Below are positions 15,636 to 15,657 of a stretch of DNA of 15,657 bases, in pieces. The number at the start of each line of letters is the position of its first letter. The first letter of the stretch is position 1. The stretch comes from an uncultured Veillonella sp. (GTDB taxonomy: Bacteria; Bacillota; Negativicutes; Veillonellales; Veillonellaceae). The stretch spans positions 1-15,657 of the forward strand of contig NZ_CAJZFD010000029.1 of assembly GCF_915069625.1 (NCBI RefSeq), read 5' to 3'. The notes beneath the pieces were generated by a model, which was given only the letters and a program-made list of their open reading frames with translations, did not search any database and was not told where the DNA came from. The position numbers were made by a program, and so were the translations under genes.

Positions 15636-15657
15636 AAATCCTAAAGCCATTGAAGAT
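15622..15657 (+). CDS. cbiC: Cobalt-precorrin-8 methylmutase, partial (5' end only)
   Basis: Only 12 codons are inside the window (MDYVKNPKAIED), which resemble the usual CbiC/CobH N-terminus (M-x-Y-I-x-x-P-x-A-I-E). CbiC moves the C11 methyl group to C12 to give cobyrinate, a fitting next step after CbiJ and CbiE/CbiT. GGGAGG (15610-15615) lies 6 bases before the ATG, and the gene overlaps cbiJ by 14 bases. The identification depends on this short match and on operon context. Confidence 0.7.
   Translation, partial: MDYVKNPKAIED

Noticed and set aside
1..15657. CRISPR arrays, tRNA or rRNA genes, insertion sequences, attachment sites
   Set aside because: No regularly spaced repeats, cloverleaf-like sequences, transposase-like ORFs or flanking direct repeats were seen on either strand.

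Overview
The window looks like a chromosomal segment of a Negativicutes (diderm Firmicute) bacterium, most likely Veillonella or a close relative. This placement is inference from low GC, strong AGGAGG-type ribosome binding sites, several small exported proteins, a YajQ protein and an anaerobic-type (cbi) cobalamin operon. No rRNA, tRNA or other taxonomic marker is present to confirm it.

Layout. (1) 1-1151: an AEC-family membrane transporter with its own promoter and a clean intrinsic terminator. (2) 1176-2697: a single-gene unit encoding an exported protein of unknown function, closed by a bidirectional terminator shared with the convergent genes. (3) 2702-6342, minus strand: an RluA-type pseudouridine synthase (rluA-like), class II fructose-bisphosphate aldolase (fba) and a 14-TM-type polysaccharide/lipid flippase. 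The flippase starts 3 bases after the fba stop without a Shine-Dalgarno sequence. (4) 6343-9119, plus strand: two exported proteins, a WG-repeat protein and a small beta-rich protein, ending at a terminator. (5) 9228-15657, plus strand: yajQ with a structured leader, then a tight cobalamin (corrin ring) operon in the order cbiD-cbiE-cbiT-cbiF-cbiG-cbiH-cbiJ-cbiC, the last cut by the window edge.

The cbi genes encode the middle of the anaerobic (early cobalt insertion) pathway. CbiH performs C17 methylation and ring contraction, CbiF C11 methylation, CbiG lactone opening, CbiD C1 methylation, CbiJ reduction of cobalt-precorrin-6A, CbiE/CbiT C5 and C15 methylation with decarboxylation, and CbiC methyl migration to cobyrinate. 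Genes overlap or nearly abut, so co-transcription and translational coupling are expected. No cobalamin riboswitch is visible: only 71 bases separate yajQ from cbiD, and they hold a perfect 11-bp hairpin with no T-run.

The window is mostly ordinary housekeeping and biosynthesis. The points most worth a second look are the structured yajQ leader with an 8-codon upstream ORF, the yajQ-cbiD hairpin in place of a riboswitch, the 106-base coding overlap of cbiG and cbiH, a probably leaderless rluA-like mRNA, and three exported proteins of unknown role.
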